Positions 45,148 through 55,931 of a DNA stretch of 64,000 nucleotides are shown here, in pieces (positions within the stretch are counted from its first letter, which is position 1; each line of letters starts with the position of its first letter). The stretch is from Pseudomonas paeninsulae (GTDB taxonomy: Bacteria; Pseudomonadota; Gammaproteobacteria; Pseudomonadales; Pseudomonadaceae), in contig NZ_CP141799.1 in assembly GCF_035621475.1 (NCBI RefSeq), forward strand, positions 962,001 through 1,026,000, given 5' to 3'. The position numbers and the translations under genes are program-made. The notes beneath the pieces were generated by a model, which had not been told where the DNA came from, searched no databases, and saw nothing but the letters and a program-made list of their open reading frames with translations.

Positions 45148-45425
45148 GCGGCCACCTGAGTTTCGCCCCGTTTGCCTAGGCGGTGCTGAGGTCCCCAAAA
45201 AACGCGCCTTCGAGCTGGGCTTTCAGCGGTGCGGTCCTGTGGGGCTGTTGCATAGTGGGCGCAAGGATAAGGGAGTGCGGTGTATTGACGCTCAGAAAGT
45301 AGCCGGAGGCAATCCGGTGGAGGCAGTGAGGGATAGGTTTTGTCGGATCGCATCCTGCGACTAAAACTGGGTAGGGTGGATGACGCAGACGTTGTCGATG
45401 AACATGGGGGCTTCGGCTCGATGAC

Positions 45426-46313
45426 TCAGCGCAACTGCGCTTCGGCCAGGGTGCGGCTGCGCGCAATGCGGCTGACGTCCCAGTGGCTGCTCGCCCAGGT
45501 CAGCAGCTCGGGCGGGCGAGCGTGCTCCAGTTCGGCAGGCAGCTCTTGGCCCAGGGCGCGTAACGCGCGAACCAGCAGTGGCGCGGCCTGGTCGGTTGGC
45601 AGCGGTGGCGAGCGGTAGGACTTGCCCAGTTTGTGGCCGTCCGGCTGGATGATCAGCGGTACGTGCAGGTAGCGTGGTTGCACCAGGCCGAGCAGTTCCT
45701 GCAGGTACAGCTGGCGCGGGGTGGAATCGAGCAGGTCGGCGCCGCGCACCACGTCGGTGACGCCCTGCCAGGCATCGTCGAGCACCACCGCCAGTTGGTA
45801 GGCGTACAGCCCGTCGCGGCGGCGAATGACGAAGTCGCCGACCTCGCGGGCCAGGTGCTGGCGGTATTCGCCTTGCACGCGGTCGATAAAGTCGTAGCTC
45901 AGCTCCGGCACGCGCAGGCGGATCGCGGCGTTCTGTGGTGCGTGCCCGGCATCGCGGCAGGTGCCGGGGTAGATGCCGTGGTAGCCCTCCAGTTGCTTGC
46001 GCGAGCAGGTGCAGGCATAGGCCAGGCCCTGCTGCAGCAAGCGCTCGACCAGTGCCTGGTACTCTGCATCCCGCTGGCTTTGCCGCACCACTTCGCCGTC
46101 CCAGTGCAGGCCGTAGCTTTCCAGGGTGCCGCGGATCGCCTCTTGCGCGCCGGGTACTTCACGCGGCGGGTCGAGATCTTCCATGCGCAGTAGCCAGCGA
46201 CCGCCGACCGCGCGCGCGTCGAGGTAGGACGCCAGCGCCGCGACCAATGAGCCGAAGTGCAGGTAACCACTGGGGGTAGGGGCGAAGCGACCGATATAAG
46301 CGGGAACGTTCAT
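45426..46313 (-). CDS. gluQ: glutamyl-Q tRNA(Asp) synthetase
   Basis: 295 residues, a truncated GluRS paralogue lacking the anticodon domain. It attaches glutamate to queuosine-34 of tRNA(Asp). Motifs: IGRFAPTPSGYLHFGSLVAAL (HIGH-equivalent), zinc ligands in YACTCSRKQLEGYHGIYPGTCRDA (C, C, Y, C) and KLGKSYRSPPL (KMSKS-equivalent). ATG at MNVPAYIGRF chosen. In pseudomonads it follows dksA, as here. Confidence 0.97.
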   Translation of the reverse strand: MNVPAYIGRFAPTPSGYLHFGSLVAALASYLDARAVGGRWLLRMEDLDPPREVPGAQEAIRGTLESYGLHWDGEVVRQSQRDAEYQALVERLLQQGLAYACTCSRKQLEGYHGIYPGTCRDAGHAPQNAAIRLRVPELSYDFIDRVQGEYRQHLAREVGDFVIRRRDGLYAYQLAVVLDDAWQGVTDVVRGADLLDSTPRQLYLQELLGLVQPRYLHVPLIIQPDGHKLGKSYRSPPLPTDQAAPLLVRALRALGQELPAELEHARPPELLTWASSHWDVSRIARSRTLAEAQLR

Positions 46314-46441
46314 ACGGGCGAATATAGAGGCATATGCGGGGGAAAGGAGAACTATTGCAGCTGAAGCGGGGTGCCGCCCAACGGATCGCCGGCCGGCCGT
46401 TGCCACTGGGGCAGATCGGGGTAGCGCAGGAGCAGAAACAA

Positions 46442-46465
46442 CACGGGGCGCCGAAGCGCCCCGTG
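46442..46465 (-). terminator. terminator after dksA
   Basis: A 10-bp perfect GC-rich stem CACGGGGCGC/GCGCCCCGTG with a 4-nt loop, then TTGTTTC on the minus strand. It lies 8 nt beyond the dksA stop and would attenuate read-through into gluQ. Confidence 0.75.
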
Positions 46466-46472
46466 GGTAAGG

Positions 46473-46922
46473 TCAGGAACCGACCTGTTTTTCTTTGATT
46501 TCCGCCAGAGTCTTGCAATCGATACACAAGGTGGCGGTGGGGCGGGCTTCCAGTCGGCGGATGCCGATCTCGACGCCGCATGAGTCGCACCAGCCGTAAT
46601 CGTTGTCGTCGATCAGTTGCAGCGTTTCGTCGATCTTCTTTATCAGTTTGCGCTCACGATCACGAGCACGCAGTTCCAGGCTGAATTCTTCTTCCTGGCT
46701 GGCGCGGTCCGCTGGATCGGGGAAGTTGGCCGCTTCGTCCTGCATGTGGTGCACAGTACGGTCGACTTCCTGCATCAACTCCAGCTTCCACTTGTTGAGG
46801 ATGCCGGTGAAGTGGGTGCGCATCGGCTCACCCATGTACTCCTCACCCTTTACTTCTTTATAGGGTTCGAAGCCACGAATCAGTTGGCTGCTTTTTGCTT
46901 TTTCTTTTACTTTGGTGGGCAT
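46473..46922 (-). CDS. dksA: RNA polymerase-binding transcription factor DksA
   Basis: 149 residues. A coiled coil (about 33-108) carries the tip acidic residues DPADRASQEEE; a zinc finger CDSC...CIDC follows (C114 region and C135 region). It enters the RNA polymerase secondary channel with ppGpp. All four zinc cysteines are present, so this is the classical form. Transcribed ahead of gluQ. Confidence 0.98.
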   Translation of the reverse strand: MPTKVKEKAKSSQLIRGFEPYKEVKGEEYMGEPMRTHFTGILNKWKLELMQEVDRTVHHMQDEAANFPDPADRASQEEEFSLELRARDRERKLIKKIDETLQLIDDNDYGWCDSCGVEIGIRRLEARPTATLCIDCKTLAEIKEKQVGS

Positions 46923-47117
46923 GGATGACCGCCTCTCACTCTCTCTAATCCACTGCGCAGGATGTTATCCATTGCCGGAAATGTTCGGCCCTGCGGCTGC
47001 AAGCGGGCGAACTTACCAGAACAATACCCGCAGCGCTACTCCCGGTTGTCGTGGTTGCTGCCGTTTCGCTCATACCTTAGGTAGAATCCGCGCCTCAACC
47101 TCTATCAAGGCAGGTCC

Positions 47118-48299
47118 ATGGCCCCGTCCTACAGTGCGCGCAGCCGCGCCATCGAACCCTTTCATGTCATGGCCTTGCTGGCTCGCGCCAACCAGTTGCA
47201 AGCCGCCGGTGTCGATGTCATCCATCTGGAGATCGGTGAGCCGGACTTCACCACCGCCGCGCCGATCGTCGCTGCCGGCCAGGCCGCCCTGGCAGCCGGG
47301 CATACCCGCTATACCGCTGCGCGAGGAATACCGGCCCTGCGTGAAGCGATTGCCGGCTTCTACGAACAACGTTATCGACTGAGCATAGACCCTGAGCGAA
47401 TTTTGATTACCCCAGGTGGCTCCGGCGCATTGTTATTGGCCACCAGTCTGTTGGTCGACCCAGGCAAGCACTGGCTGCTGGCCGACCCGGGCTATCCGTG
47501 CAACCGACATTTCCTGCGCCTGGTCGAAGGCGCCGCGCAGCTTGTTCCGGTGGGGCCGGAGGTGCGTTATCAACTGACCGCGGATCTGGTTGCGCGCTAT
47601 TGGGACAAGGACAGCGTCGGCGCGCTGGTTGCCTCGCCAGCCAACCCGACCGGTACGTTGCTGTCCCGCGAGGAGTTGGGCGGGCTGTCCCGCGCGCTGA
47701 AAGAACGCGGTGGCCATCTGGTGGTCGACGAGATCTATCACGGCCTGACCTATGGCGTGGACGCCAGCAGCGTGCTGGAAGTGGACGACGAAGCCTTTGT
47801 GCTCAACAGCTTCTCCAAATACTTCGGCATGACCGGCTGGCGTCTCGGTTGGCTGGTGGCACCGCAGGCGGCGGTGGCCGATCTGGAGAAGCTGGCGCAG
47901 AACCTCTATATCAGCGCGCCGAGCATGGCCCAGCATGCCGCGCTGGCCTGTTTCGAGGCGTCGACCCTGGAGATTCTCGAGCAGCGCCGGCATGAATTCG
48001 CCCGCCGCCGCGATTTTTTGCTGCCGGCGTTGCGCGAGCTGGGCTTCAAGATTGCCGTTGAGCCCGAAGGCGCCTTCTATCTATATGCCGACATCAGCGC
48101 CTTTGGCGGCGATGCTTTCGCCTTCTGTCAGCACTTCCTGGAAACCGAGTATGTGGCCTTCACCCCGGGGCTGGATTTCGGTCGTCACCTGGCCAGCCAG
48201 CATGTGCGCTTCTCCTACACCCAGGATCTGCCGCGCCTGCAACAGGCCGTCGAGCGGATTGCCCGTGGCCTGAAAAGCTGGCGTCCCGATGCGCTTTGA
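47118..48299 (+). CDS. PLP-dependent aminotransferase, class I fold
   Basis: 393 residues. [56 protein letters not shown] (substrate loop), [11 protein letters not shown] and the PLP lysine in [20 protein letters not shown]. Transfers amino groups between amino and 2-oxo acids; the specificity is not readable. AAGGCAGG precedes the ATG. The following sfsA gene overlaps its end by 11 nt. Confidence 0.95.
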   Translation: MAPSYSARSRAIEPFHVMALLARANQLQAAGVDVIHLEIGEPDFTTAAPIVAAGQAALAAGHTRYTAARGIPALREAIAGFYEQRYRLSIDPERILITPGGSGALLLATSLLVDPGKHWLLADPGYPCNRHFLRLVEGAAQLVPVGPEVRYQLTADLVARYWDKDSVGALVASPANPTGTLLSREELGGLSRALKERGGHLVVDEIYHGLTYGVDASSVLEVDDEAFVLNSFSKYFGMTGWRLGWLVAPQAAVADLEKLAQNLYISAPSMAQHAALACFEASTLEILEQRRHEFARRRDFLLPALRELGFKIAVEPEGAFYLYADISAFGGDAFAFCQHFLETEYVAFTPGLDFGRHLASQHVRFSYTQDLPRLQQAVERIARGLKSWRPDAL

Positions 48300-48996
48300 G
48301 CCGCCGCTGGAGCAGGGCCGACTGCTGCGTCGTTACAAACGCTTTCTGGCCGATATCGAAACCGCAGATGGCGAGCTGCTGACCATTCATTGTCCCAACA
48401 CTGGCTCGATGCTCAACTGCATGAGTGACGGCGCGCGGGTCTGGTTCAGTCGCACCAATGATCCAAAGCGCAAGCTGCCGGGTACCTGGGAAATCGGCGA
48501 AACGCCGCATGGTCGCCTGGCGGTGATCAATACCGCACGCGCCAACGGCCTGGTCGAAGAGGCGCTGCGTGGCGGACTGATCACTGAACTGGCCGGTTTC
48601 AGCGCCTTGAAGCGTGAAGTGCCCTATGGCCAGGAGCGCAGCCGCATCGATTTTCGTCTGGATTACCCGCACGGCGCGGCTTTCGTCGAAGTCAAAAGCG
48701 TGACCCTGGGCTATGCCGATAGCCGGGTGGCGGCTTTTCCCGATGCGCGCACCGAGCGCGGCGCCAAGCACCTGCGTGAACTGGCGACGTTGGCGCGAGA
48801 GGGGATTCGTGCCGTGCAACTGTATTGCGTCAATCTGGCGGAGATCGATGCGGTGCGCCCGGCCGAAGAGATCGATCCGGCCTACGCCGCGGCCCTGCGT
48901 GAAGCGGTCAGTGCCGGCGTCGAGGTGCTGGCCTATGGCGCCCAGATCACCCCGCAGGAAATCCGCCTGGTGCGTCGGCTTGAGGTGCAGTTGTAA
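48289..48996 (+). CDS. sfsA: sugar fermentation stimulation protein SfsA
   Basis: 235 residues. [25 protein letters not shown] and FVEVKSVTL match the SfsA family; the last stretch resembles nuclease-like E-x-K motifs. A DNA-binding or nuclease-like role has been proposed, but the physiological function is unclear. Overlaps the aminotransferase gene by 11 nt, so the two are cotranscribed. Confidence 0.96.
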   Translation: MRFEPPLEQGRLLRRYKRFLADIETADGELLTIHCPNTGSMLNCMSDGARVWFSRTNDPKRKLPGTWEIGETPHGRLAVINTARANGLVEEALRGGLITELAGFSALKREVPYGQERSRIDFRLDYPHGAAFVEVKSVTLGYADSRVAAFPDARTERGAKHLRELATLAREGIRAVQLYCVNLAEIDAVRPAEEIDPAYAAALREAVSAGVEVLAYGAQITPQEIRLVRRLEVQL

Positions 48997-49110
48997 AGCC
49001 AGAGGGGGTTCGCGCTGGGTTATCGGCCGTTGGGTGTCTCCTTGCTTGCATCCGGGTTGCCAGCATGGTTCGCAGGTGTTCGACAAGGTGTTGTAGCGGA
49101 TGGGGCTTTT

Positions 49111-49167
49111 GTGGAAGGGACTTCAGCCGCGACGCTTTTTCTATCGCGGCTGAAGCCCCTCCCACAA
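49111..49167. repeat. pair of inverted Pseudomonas REP elements
   Basis: GTGGAAGGGACTTCAGCCGCGA and, 11 nt on, TCGCGGCTGAAGCCCCTCCCACAA form an inverted REP pair between sfsA and the Rieske gene, likely stabilising or ending both converging transcripts. Confidence 0.85.
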
Positions 49168-49259
49168 GACTGCGCGCGTCAGCCGTGGGCCAGGTGTTGC
49201 GTAGGGGCCTGGCCCATGCTCCGTATACGTCCAGAGAGGCTTGCGCATCGGCACCCGGC

Positions 49260-49577
49260 TTACGCTTCGATCCAGATCCCTTCGTGGTCTTCCTCGCAGG
49301 TCAGTGCGTGCAGCGATTGCCCGGCGCAGGGGCCGGCGACGCACTCGCCCGAGTCGATGAGAAACAGTGCGCCGTGGGTGGCGCACTGGATCAGGCTGGC
49401 GCTGTGGTCGAGAAACTGGTCTGGCAGCCACTCCAGGGGGATACCCTTGTGCGGACAACGGTTGCGGTAGGCGAATACCTGGCCGTCCTTGCGCACGGCA
49501 AACAGCTTTTCGCCGTCAATCACGAAGCCCCGGCTCTGACCTTCGGCCAGCTCATTCGGGGCGCATAAACGCATCAT
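49260..49577 (-). CDS. Rieske [2Fe-2S] domain protein
   Basis: 105 residues, a lone Rieske domain. Cluster ligands are NRCPHKGIPLEWLPD (C and H) and LIQCATHGALFLIDSGECVAGPC (C-x2-H). Small Rieske proteins act as ferredoxins or nitrite-reductase-like small subunits. MMRLCAP start chosen because TCTGGAG then sits 6 nt upstream. No oxygenase partner nearby. Confidence 0.92.
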   Translation of the reverse strand: MMRLCAPNELAEGQSRGFVIDGEKLFAVRKDGQVFAYRNRCPHKGIPLEWLPDQFLDHSASLIQCATHGALFLIDSGECVAGPCAGQSLHALTCEEDHEGIWIEA

Positions 49578-49758
49578 CGGCATCTCCAGAGTAGGCGGGC
49601 ATTATCCCGGACTGCGCGGGCTTGCCAAGCGCAGTCCGCCCGCAGGCGCAGAAAAACTGGCGCTTGGAATGCCCAGCCGCGCTGGATTGACTGGCGGCCT
49701 GCGCCGCAGCCTCTTATCCTGCCAGCCACTCTTTGACCGCAGAAGCCCAGCCCACGCC

Positions 49759-50796
49759 ATGAATCCTGTCATTCAGCCGCGCTCACTGTTTATTGCGCTG
49801 AGCCTGTTGCTGGCGCTCGCGCTCTGGTTATCCCTGGCGCTGGGGCCGGTCAGCCTGCCGCTGGCCGATACCTTGCACGCGGCGTTGCGCCTGCTCGGCA
49901 TGCCTGTGGGTGGCGTCGAACTGGAGCAGGCCGAATTGATCCTCGGGCAGATCCGCATGCCGCGCACCCTGCTGGGTCTGACCGTCGGGGCGGTGCTGGC
50001 GCTGTGCGGGGTGGCGATGCAGGGCCTGTTCCGCAACCCGTTGGCCGACCCCGGCCTGGTCGGCGTCTCCAGCGGCGCGGCATTGGGCGCGGCGGTCGCG
50101 ATTGTCGGTGGCGCGGCGCTGGGCGGCCTGCCGGAGGTCTTCGCGCCTTACCTGTTGTCGTTGTGCGCCTTTATCGGCGGCCTCGGGGTGACTGCCCTGG
50201 TCTATCGCCTGGGTCGGCGCGACGGTGAGACCAGCGTGGCGACCATGCTCCTGGCCGGCATCGCCCTGACCGCGTTGGCCGGTGCGGCGATTGGTCTGTT
50301 CACTTACCTGGCCGATGACGCCACGCTGCGCACCCTGACCTTCTGGAACCTGGGCAGCCTCAACGGCGCCAGCTATGCGCGGCTGTGGCCGTTGCTGTTA
50401 GTCACCCTGGCGGTGGCGCTGTGGTTGCCGCGGCGAGCCAGGGCGCTGAATGCCCTGTTGCTCGGCGAGTCGGAAGCGCGCCACCTCGGTTTTGCCGTGG
50501 AGCGGATCAAGCGCGAACTGGTGTTGTGCACCGCCCTCGGCGTCGGCGCCGCCGTGGCGGCGGCGGGGATGATCGGTTTTATCGGCCTGGTGGTGCCGCA
50601 CCTGATGCGCTTGCTGGTCGGCCCGGATCACCGCGTGCTGCTGCCGGCCTCGGCACTGGCGGGCGCCAGCCTGCTGCTGTTCGCCGATCTGGCCGCGCGG
50701 CTGCTGCTGGCGCCAGCGGAACTGCCGATCGGGATCGTCACCGCGTTGATTGGCGCGCCGTTCTTTCTCTATCTATTGCTGCGGGAACGTGCCTGA
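49759..50796 (+). CDS. phuU: haem ABC transporter permease (FecCD family)
   Basis: 345 residues, about nine helices. FecCD motifs: [50 protein letters not shown] and [22 protein letters not shown]. With the next gene it is the inner-membrane haem importer; the assignment to PhuU rests on the haem-type ATPase and ChaN protein that follow and on position near cbpA/prrF. Substrate-binding protein, PhuS and receptor are not upstream. Confidence 0.88.
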   Translation: MNPVIQPRSLFIALSLLLALALWLSLALGPVSLPLADTLHAALRLLGMPVGGVELEQAELILGQIRMPRTLLGLTVGAVLALCGVAMQGLFRNPLADPGLVGVSSGAALGAAVAIVGGAALGGLPEVFAPYLLSLCAFIGGLGVTALVYRLGRRDGETSVATMLLAGIALTALAGAAIGLFTYLADDATLRTLTFWNLGSLNGASYARLWPLLLVTLAVALWLPRRARALNALLLGESEARHLGFAVERIKRELVLCTALGVGAAVAAAGMIGFIGLVVPHLMRLLVGPDHRVLLPASALAGASLLLFADLAARLLLAPAELPIGIVTALIGAPFFLYLLLRERA

Positions 50797-51563
50797 TGCT
50801 GCGAGCGGAAAACCTGGCGGTGCAGCGCGGCTCCCGAACTGTATTGACGGATATCGACCTGGAGCTACGCCCTGGCGAAGTGCTCGGTGTGCTCGGCCCC
50901 AATGGCGCCGGCAAGAGCACCTTGCTCGGTGCGCTCTGCGGCGAGTTGAGCCCGTCGCACGGCCGGGTATGGCTTGATCAGCGCCACCTCGGTGACTGGC
51001 CGGGCGCCGAGCGCGCCCGGCGGCTGGCGGTGTTGCCACAAACCTCGACGCTGAATTTTGCCTTCCGCGTCGAGGAGGTCGTGGCCATGGGCCGGCTGCC
51101 CCATGCCAGCGGTCATCTGCGTGATGCGCAGATCATCGGCGAAGCGCTGCAGGCGGCGGATGCCGCTCACCTGGCCGGGCGCAGCTACCTGGCCTTGTCC
51201 GGCGGCGAGCGGCAGCGCGTGCACCTGGCGCGGGTGTTGGCGCAACTCTGGCCGGGTGGTGAGGGGCAGATCCTGTTGCTCGACGAACCGACCTCAATGC
51301 TCGATCCCTTGCACCAGCACACCACCCTGCAAGCCACCCAGGCCTTTGCCGAACGGGGCGCGGCGGTGCTGGTGATCCTGCATGACCTGAACCTGGCCGC
51401 GCGTTACTGCGACCGTTTGCTGTTGCTCGATCGCGGTCGCCCGCATGCGCTGGGCAGCCCGGAGCAGGTCCTGCGCGCCGAGCCACTGCAGGCGGTATTC
51501 GGCCTGGAAGTGTTGGTGCAGCGCCATCCTGAACGCGGTCATCCGCTGATAGTCGCGCGTTAA
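50796..51563 (+). CDS. phuV: haem ABC transporter ATPase (HmuV/PhuV)
   Basis: 255 residues. Walker [19 protein letters not shown]-loop [24 protein letters not shown] (the latter is characteristic of HmuV), signature [15 protein letters not shown], Walker [13 protein letters not shown] and the H-loop [10 protein letters not shown]. Start overlaps the permease stop (TGATG). Confidence 0.94.
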   Translation: MLRAENLAVQRGSRTVLTDIDLELRPGEVLGVLGPNGAGKSTLLGALCGELSPSHGRVWLDQRHLGDWPGAERARRLAVLPQTSTLNFAFRVEEVVAMGRLPHASGHLRDAQIIGEALQAADAAHLAGRSYLALSGGERQRVHLARVLAQLWPGGEGQILLLDEPTSMLDPLHQHTTLQATQAFAERGAAVLVILHDLNLAARYCDRLLLLDRGRPHALGSPEQVLRAEPLQAVFGLEVLVQRHPERGHPLIVAR

Positions 51564-51574
51564 AAGGAGTGTCC

Positions 51575-52453
51575 ATGCGTATTGCCGGCCTATTGTTATT
51601 TCTTCTCGCGGGCTGCCAGGCGTCCTTGCCGCCGCTACCGGCCTGGCAAAGCCCGGAAGGACGCGAGCATGCCGAATTGGGACAGATCGTCGAACTGCGC
51701 AGCGGTCAGCGCCTGACTCCGCAACAACTGCTCGCGCGCCTGGCGCCGGCTCCGCACGTGCTGGTCGGCGAGCGGCACGACAATCCCGATCACCATGCCT
51801 TGCAGCTCTGGTTGTTGCAGGCGTTGGCGGCGCGGCGCGCGCAAGGTAGCCTGCTGCTGGAAATGCTCACGGCGGATCAGCAGGGCAAGGTCGACACCGT
51901 GCGCGCACGTTTGGCCGCCGGGCAGCAGGTCGCCGACCTTCCGGCGGCATTGGCCTGGCAGCGGGGCTGGGATTGGTTGCTGTACGGGCCGATCGTGCAG
52001 CACGCCCTGGCTCAGCCTTACCCCATGCTGGCGGCCAATCTGCAGCGCTCGGATGTGTTGCAGATTTATCGTCAGCGGCCGGCATTGAGCGGCTCGGCCT
52101 CGACCGCACAAAGCGTGCAGGAGGCGCTGCTAACGCAGATCCGCGTCTCCCATTGCGACCAGTTACCGGAAAGCCAGATGCCGGCCATGCTCGCCGTACA
52201 GCAGCAGCGTGACCGCCGCATGGCCGAGGCACTGTTGGCAGCACCGCCGCCAAGTCTGCTGCTGGCTGGCGTCTATCATGTGCGCCGTGATCTGGGGGTG
52301 CCCTTGCACCTGAGCGACCTGGGCGATAAGGCGGCCAGTCTGGTCCTGATCTTGGCTGAAGTGGGCACGCTGGTCAGCGCCGCAGAAGCCGACTTCGTCT
52401 GGTACACCCCGGCGTTGCCGGAGCGGGACTACTGCGCCGATTTCGCCGGCTAA
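51575..52453 (+). CDS. phuW: ChaN-family haem-associated lipoprotein
   Basis: 292 residues. A lipoprotein signal with lipobox LLAGC gives a lipidated Cys near residue 14. ChaN/Tiki motif HVLVGERHDNPDHHALQLWLL and LLAGVYHVRRDLGVPLHL carry conserved Glu/His residues; ChaN of Campylobacter binds haem. In P. aeruginosa a gene at this place is phuW, assigned from memory. AAGGAG lies 5 nt before the ATG. Third gene of the haem operon. Confidence 0.88.
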   Translation: MRIAGLLLFLLAGCQASLPPLPAWQSPEGREHAELGQIVELRSGQRLTPQQLLARLAPAPHVLVGERHDNPDHHALQLWLLQALAARRAQGSLLLEMLTADQQGKVDTVRARLAAGQQVADLPAALAWQRGWDWLLYGPIVQHALAQPYPMLAANLQRSDVLQIYRQRPALSGSASTAQSVQEALLTQIRVSHCDQLPESQMPAMLAVQQQRDRRMAEALLAAPPPSLLLAGVYHVRRDLGVPLHLSDLGDKAASLVLILAEVGTLVSAAEADFVWYTPALPERDYCADFAG

Positions 52454-52571
52454 GGCTGTGCACCCTGTTAGCGCGAACCTGTTGGCGCCGCTGGCAAAAC
52501 CTGCCCCTACCAAGGTCGCGCAGTGCGCCGGGTGAATAATCGGCCACACTTAGCCTCAGGAGGTACGGGCT

Positions 52572-52772
52572 ATGGTCAATCGCACACTGCGGGCACAGCG
52601 GCTGGTGGCATTGTTCATGCTGGGTTGTCTGCTGTTCAGCTATCCGTTGCTCGCGCTGTTCGATAGCGGCGGCGAGGTGTTCGGTATTCCGCGGCTGTTT
52701 GCCTACCTGTTCGTGGCCTGGGCCCTGCTGATTGTCGCGATGATCCTGGTCGTCGAGTGCTCGAGCCGATGA
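52572..52772 (+). CDS. small two-helix membrane protein before the symporter-kinase
   Basis: 66 residues, hydrophobic at about 12-30 and 41-60. Preceded by AGGAGGT. It lies 13 nt before the sensor kinase, much as cbrX precedes cbrA, so it may be a small partner of the symporter-like domain. Not related to cbrX in obvious sequence. Confidence 0.8.
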   Translation: MVNRTLRAQRLVALFMLGCLLFSYPLLALFDSGGEVFGIPRLFAYLFVAWALLIVAMILVVECSSR

Positions 52773-52785
52773 GGAGGCGCTGCCC

Positions 52786-55560
52786 ATGCCGCTCGGTGGC
52801 CTGATCCTGCTGACCGCCTGCGCCTACTTGGGCATCCTCTTCGCTATCGCCTACTGGGGTGACAAGCGCGCCGATGCTGGCCGCTCGATCATCGCCAATC
52901 CGTATATCTATGCGCTGTCGATGGCGGTGTACGCCACCTCCTGGACCTTCTACGGCAGCGTTGGCCGAGCGGCGGTCAGTGGCGTCGGTTTTCTGCCGAT
53001 CTACCTCGGCCCGACCCTGATGGCGGCGCTGTTCTGGCTGGTGCTGCGCAAGATGATCCGCATCAGCAAGGCCAATCGCATCACCTCGATCGCCGACTTC
53101 ATCGCCGCGCGCTATGGCAAGAGCGCGCTGCTCGGCGGCCTGGTCACGCTGATCGCGGTGGTCGGGGTGATTCCCTATATCGCCCTGCAGCTCAAGGCGG
53201 TGTCCAGTAGCTTTCTGATTCTCTGGCAGTACCCGACGATTCAGATGCCGAGCCAGGGCCAGGCGCTCGGCCCCCTGCAGGACACCGCGCTCTATGTGGC
53301 GCTGCTGCTGGCGATCTTCACCATCCTGTTCGGCACCCGTCACCTCGATGCGACCGAGCGCCACGAAGGCATGGTGGCGGCTATCGCGTTCGAGTCGCTG
53401 GTCAAGCTGCTGGCTTTTCTGGCGGTCGGCCTGTACGTCACTTTCGGCCTCTACCATGGCTTCGCCGACGTGTTCGAACAGGCCGCGCGCTTGCCCGATG
53501 TCGACCAACTGCTGACCCTCGGCGGTCCTGCCGGGACTTATGGTTCCTGGGGTTCGCTGATCTTTCTGTCGATGCTGTCGATCCTGTTTCTGCCGCGCCA
53601 GTTTCAGATCAGCGTGGTCGAGAACGTCAACGAGAACCACGTGGCCAAGGCCATCTGGTTATTTCCGCTGTACATGCTGGCGATCAATATCTTCGTCCTG
53701 CCGATCACCTTCGCCGGCTTGATGCATTTTCCCGCCGGCACGGTGGATGCCGATACCTTCGTCCTCACCCTGCCCATGGCCCTGCGCCAGGAGTCGTTGG
53801 CGCTGCTGGTGTTCGTCGGTGGGCTGTCGGCCGCAACCGGCATGGTCATCGTCGAGACCATCGCGCTGTCCACAATGATCTGCAACGACCTGGCGATGCC
53901 GCTGCTGCTGCGCTGGAAGGCCCTCGGCCTGGCGCAGCGCACGGATCTCTCGGGCTTGCTGCTGGGCATCCGCCGCGGCGCCATCCTGCTGCTGATGCTG
54001 CTCGGTTATGTGTATTACCGCGCGGCGGGCGAGGCTTACGCGCTGGTCTCGATCGGCCTGGTGTCGTTCGCCGCGGTGGCGCAGTTCGCCCCGGCGATGC
54101 TCGGTGGCATGTACTGGAAGCAGGGCACCCGCGCTGGCGCCCTGAGTGGGCTGTCGTTGGGCTTTCTGTTGTGGCTGTACACCCTGCTGTTGCCGGCGTT
54201 CGCCAAGTCCGGTTGGTTGCCGCTGAGTTTCATTGAGCAGGGGCCGTTCGCTATTGCCTGGCTCAAGCCGCTGGCGCTGTTCGGCCTGGCGGGGCTGGAC
54301 GAGATCGGTCATTCGCTGTTCTGGAGTATGTTGGCCAATCTCGGCGCCTATGTCGGCGTGTCGCTGTTCGGTCAGCAGAGCAGCCGCGAGCATGCTCAGG
54401 CGCTGCTGTTCGTCGATGCCTTCAAGGTCGCCGGGCGCGGTTCCAGCCTGTGGCGCGGTAGCGCCTCGGTGACGGAGGTGATTGCCTTGGTCGGGCGCTT
54501 CCTCGGTCCGCTGCGGGCCCGCGAGGCCTTCGCTGGCTACGCGGCGCAGCGGGGCCTGGCGCCCGGTGCCGAACTGGTGCCGGATGCCGATCTGGTGCAC
54601 TTCGCCGAGCAACAACTGGCCGGGGCGATTGGCACTGCCTCGGCGCGGGTGATGCTGGCCTCGGTGGTGCAGGAGGAGCCGCTGGGCATGGACGAGGTGC
54701 TCGGCATCCTCGACGAAGCCTCGCAGGTGATCGCCTACAGCCGCCGCCTGGAGCAGCAGTCGCACGCGCTTGAGGTCGCCACCGGCGAACTGCGCGCGGC
54801 CAATGCGCGGCTGCAGGAACTCGACCGCTTGAAGGACGACTTCATCTCCACCGTGACCCACGAACTGCGTACGCCGCTGACCTCGATCCGCGCCTTCTCC
54901 GAGATTCTCAACGACAACCCCGAGCTGGACCCGGCGCAGCGCGCGCGTTTCATCGGCATCATCGTCAAGGAGAGCGAGCGCCTGACGCGGATGATCAACC
55001 AGGTGCTGGACCTGGCCAAGCTCGAGTCGGGGCGTGCCGAATGGCACACCAGCGCGCTCGATCTGCAAGAGGTGATCGAGGATGCCCAGGCCAGCACCAG
55101 CCAGCTGTTGCAGGAGCAGGGCGTGGAACTGCGCCTCGAGCTGCCGGCGCAGATTCCGCCAGTGCTGGGCGACCGCGATCGCCTGCTGCAGGTGCTGCTT
55201 AATCTGATCTCCAATGCGGTGAAGTTCTGCGACCGCGAGGCGGGGCGCATCGGCATCACTGTGCAGGTGCTACCCGAGGCGTTGCAGGTGGACGTGCGCG
55301 ACAACGGCTGCGGTATCGGCCCGGCCGATCAGCAGATCATCTTCGAGAAGTTTCGCCAGGCCGGTGACAACCTCACCGAGAAGCCGCAGGGCACTGGTCT
55401 GGGGCTGCCTATCAGCCGGCAGATCATCGAGCACTTCGGCGGCCGGTTGTGGGTGCGCAGTGCGCGCGGACAGGGGGCGACCTTTTCCTTTACCCTGCCC
55501 TTGGGGCAGGCGAATGCGGCCGCGTCAGACGCAGGCCGCGAGACGGAGTATGGCGTATGA
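52786..55560 (+). CDS. SSS-symporter-domain sensor histidine kinase
   Basis: 924 residues. A 13-helix sodium/solute-symporter domain (1 to about 510) with [12 protein letters not shown] and [22 protein letters not shown], then a cytoplasmic linker and kinase core: phosphoacceptor H692 in [26 protein letters not shown] (N box), VRDNGCGI (G1), FEKFRQ and GTGLGLPI (G2). Same architecture as CbrA and the CrbS/MxtR kinases that control acetate genes, but without a C-terminal receiver. The receiver gene overlaps its end. The sensed signal is unknown. Confidence 0.93.
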   Translation: MPLGGLILLTACAYLGILFAIAYWGDKRADAGRSIIANPYIYALSMAVYATSWTFYGSVGRAAVSGVGFLPIYLGPTLMAALFWLVLRKMIRISKANRITSIADFIAARYGKSALLGGLVTLIAVVGVIPYIALQLKAVSSSFLILWQYPTIQMPSQGQALGPLQDTALYVALLLAIFTILFGTRHLDATERHEGMVAAIAFESLVKLLAFLAVGLYVTFGLYHGFADVFEQAARLPDVDQLLTLGGPAGTYGSWGSLIFLSMLSILFLPRQFQISVVENVNENHVAKAIWLFPLYMLAINIFVLPITFAGLMHFPAGTVDADTFVLTLPMALRQESLALLVFVGGLSAATGMVIVETIALSTMICNDLAMPLLLRWKALGLAQRTDLSGLLLGIRRGAILLLMLLGYVYYRAAGEAYALVSIGLVSFAAVAQFAPAMLGGMYWKQGTRAGALSGLSLGFLLWLYTLLLPAFAKSGWLPLSFIEQGPFAIAWLKPLALFGLAGLDEIGHSLFWSMLANLGAYVGVSLFGQQSSREHAQALLFVDAFKVAGRGSSLWRGSASVTEVIALVGRFLGPLRAREAFAGYAAQRGLAPGAELVPDADLVHFAEQQLAGAIGTASARVMLASVVQEEPLGMDEVLGILDEASQVIAYSRRLEQQSHALEVATGELRAANARLQELDRLKDDFISTVTHELRTPLTSIRAFSEILNDNPELDPAQRARFIGIIVKESERLTRMINQVLDLAKLESGRAEWHTSALDLQEVIEDAQASTSQLLQEQGVELRLELPAQIPPVLGDRDRLLQVLLNLISNAVKFCDREAGRIGITVQVLPEALQVDVRDNGCGIGPADQQIIFEKFRQAGDNLTEKPQGTGLGLPISRQIIEHFGGRLWVRSARGQGATFSFTLPLGQANAAASDAGRETEYGV

Positions 55561-55928
55561 GCAAAACCGTATTAATCGCCGACGACGAGCCGAACATCGT
55601 CATCTCACTGGAGTTCCTGCTCGAACAGGCCGGCTATCAGGTGCTGGTGGCGCACGACGGTCAGGAGGCCCTGGAGGCCATTGAGCGGCAACCACCAGAC
55701 CTGGTGCTGCTCGATGTGATGCTGCCACGCCTGAGCGGTTTCGATGTGTGCCAGAAGATCCGCGAGAATCCGGATTGGCAGCACATGCGCGTTGTCATGT
55801 TGACGGCCAAGGGCCGCGAGGTCGAGATCAGCAAGGGCCTGGCGCTGGGGGCCAATGCCTACATCACCAAGCCGTTCTCGACCCAGGAGTTGCTGGCGCA
55901 GATCGGCGCGCAGCTGGCGGTCGAGTAA
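55557..55928 (+). CDS. stand-alone receiver-domain response regulator
   Basis: 123 residues, receiver only: ADDEPN (acidic pocket), [13 protein letters not shown] with the phosphoacceptor Asp near residue 53, VMLTAKG (Thr) and ITKPFS (Lys). No output domain, so it works by protein contact or as a phosphate relay or sink. Overlaps the kinase by ATGA. Confidence 0.95.
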   Translation: MSKTVLIADDEPNIVISLEFLLEQAGYQVLVAHDGQEALEAIERQPPDLVLLDVMLPRLSGFDVCQKIRENPDWQHMRVVMLTAKGREVEISKGLALGANAYITKPFSTQELLAQIGAQLAVE

Positions 55929-55931
55929 CCG

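Noticed and set aside
53659..55068. 469-codon minus-strand frame opposite the symporter-kinase
   Set aside because: Composition is Gln/Arg/His-rich and mirrors the codon bias of the real gene on the other strand.
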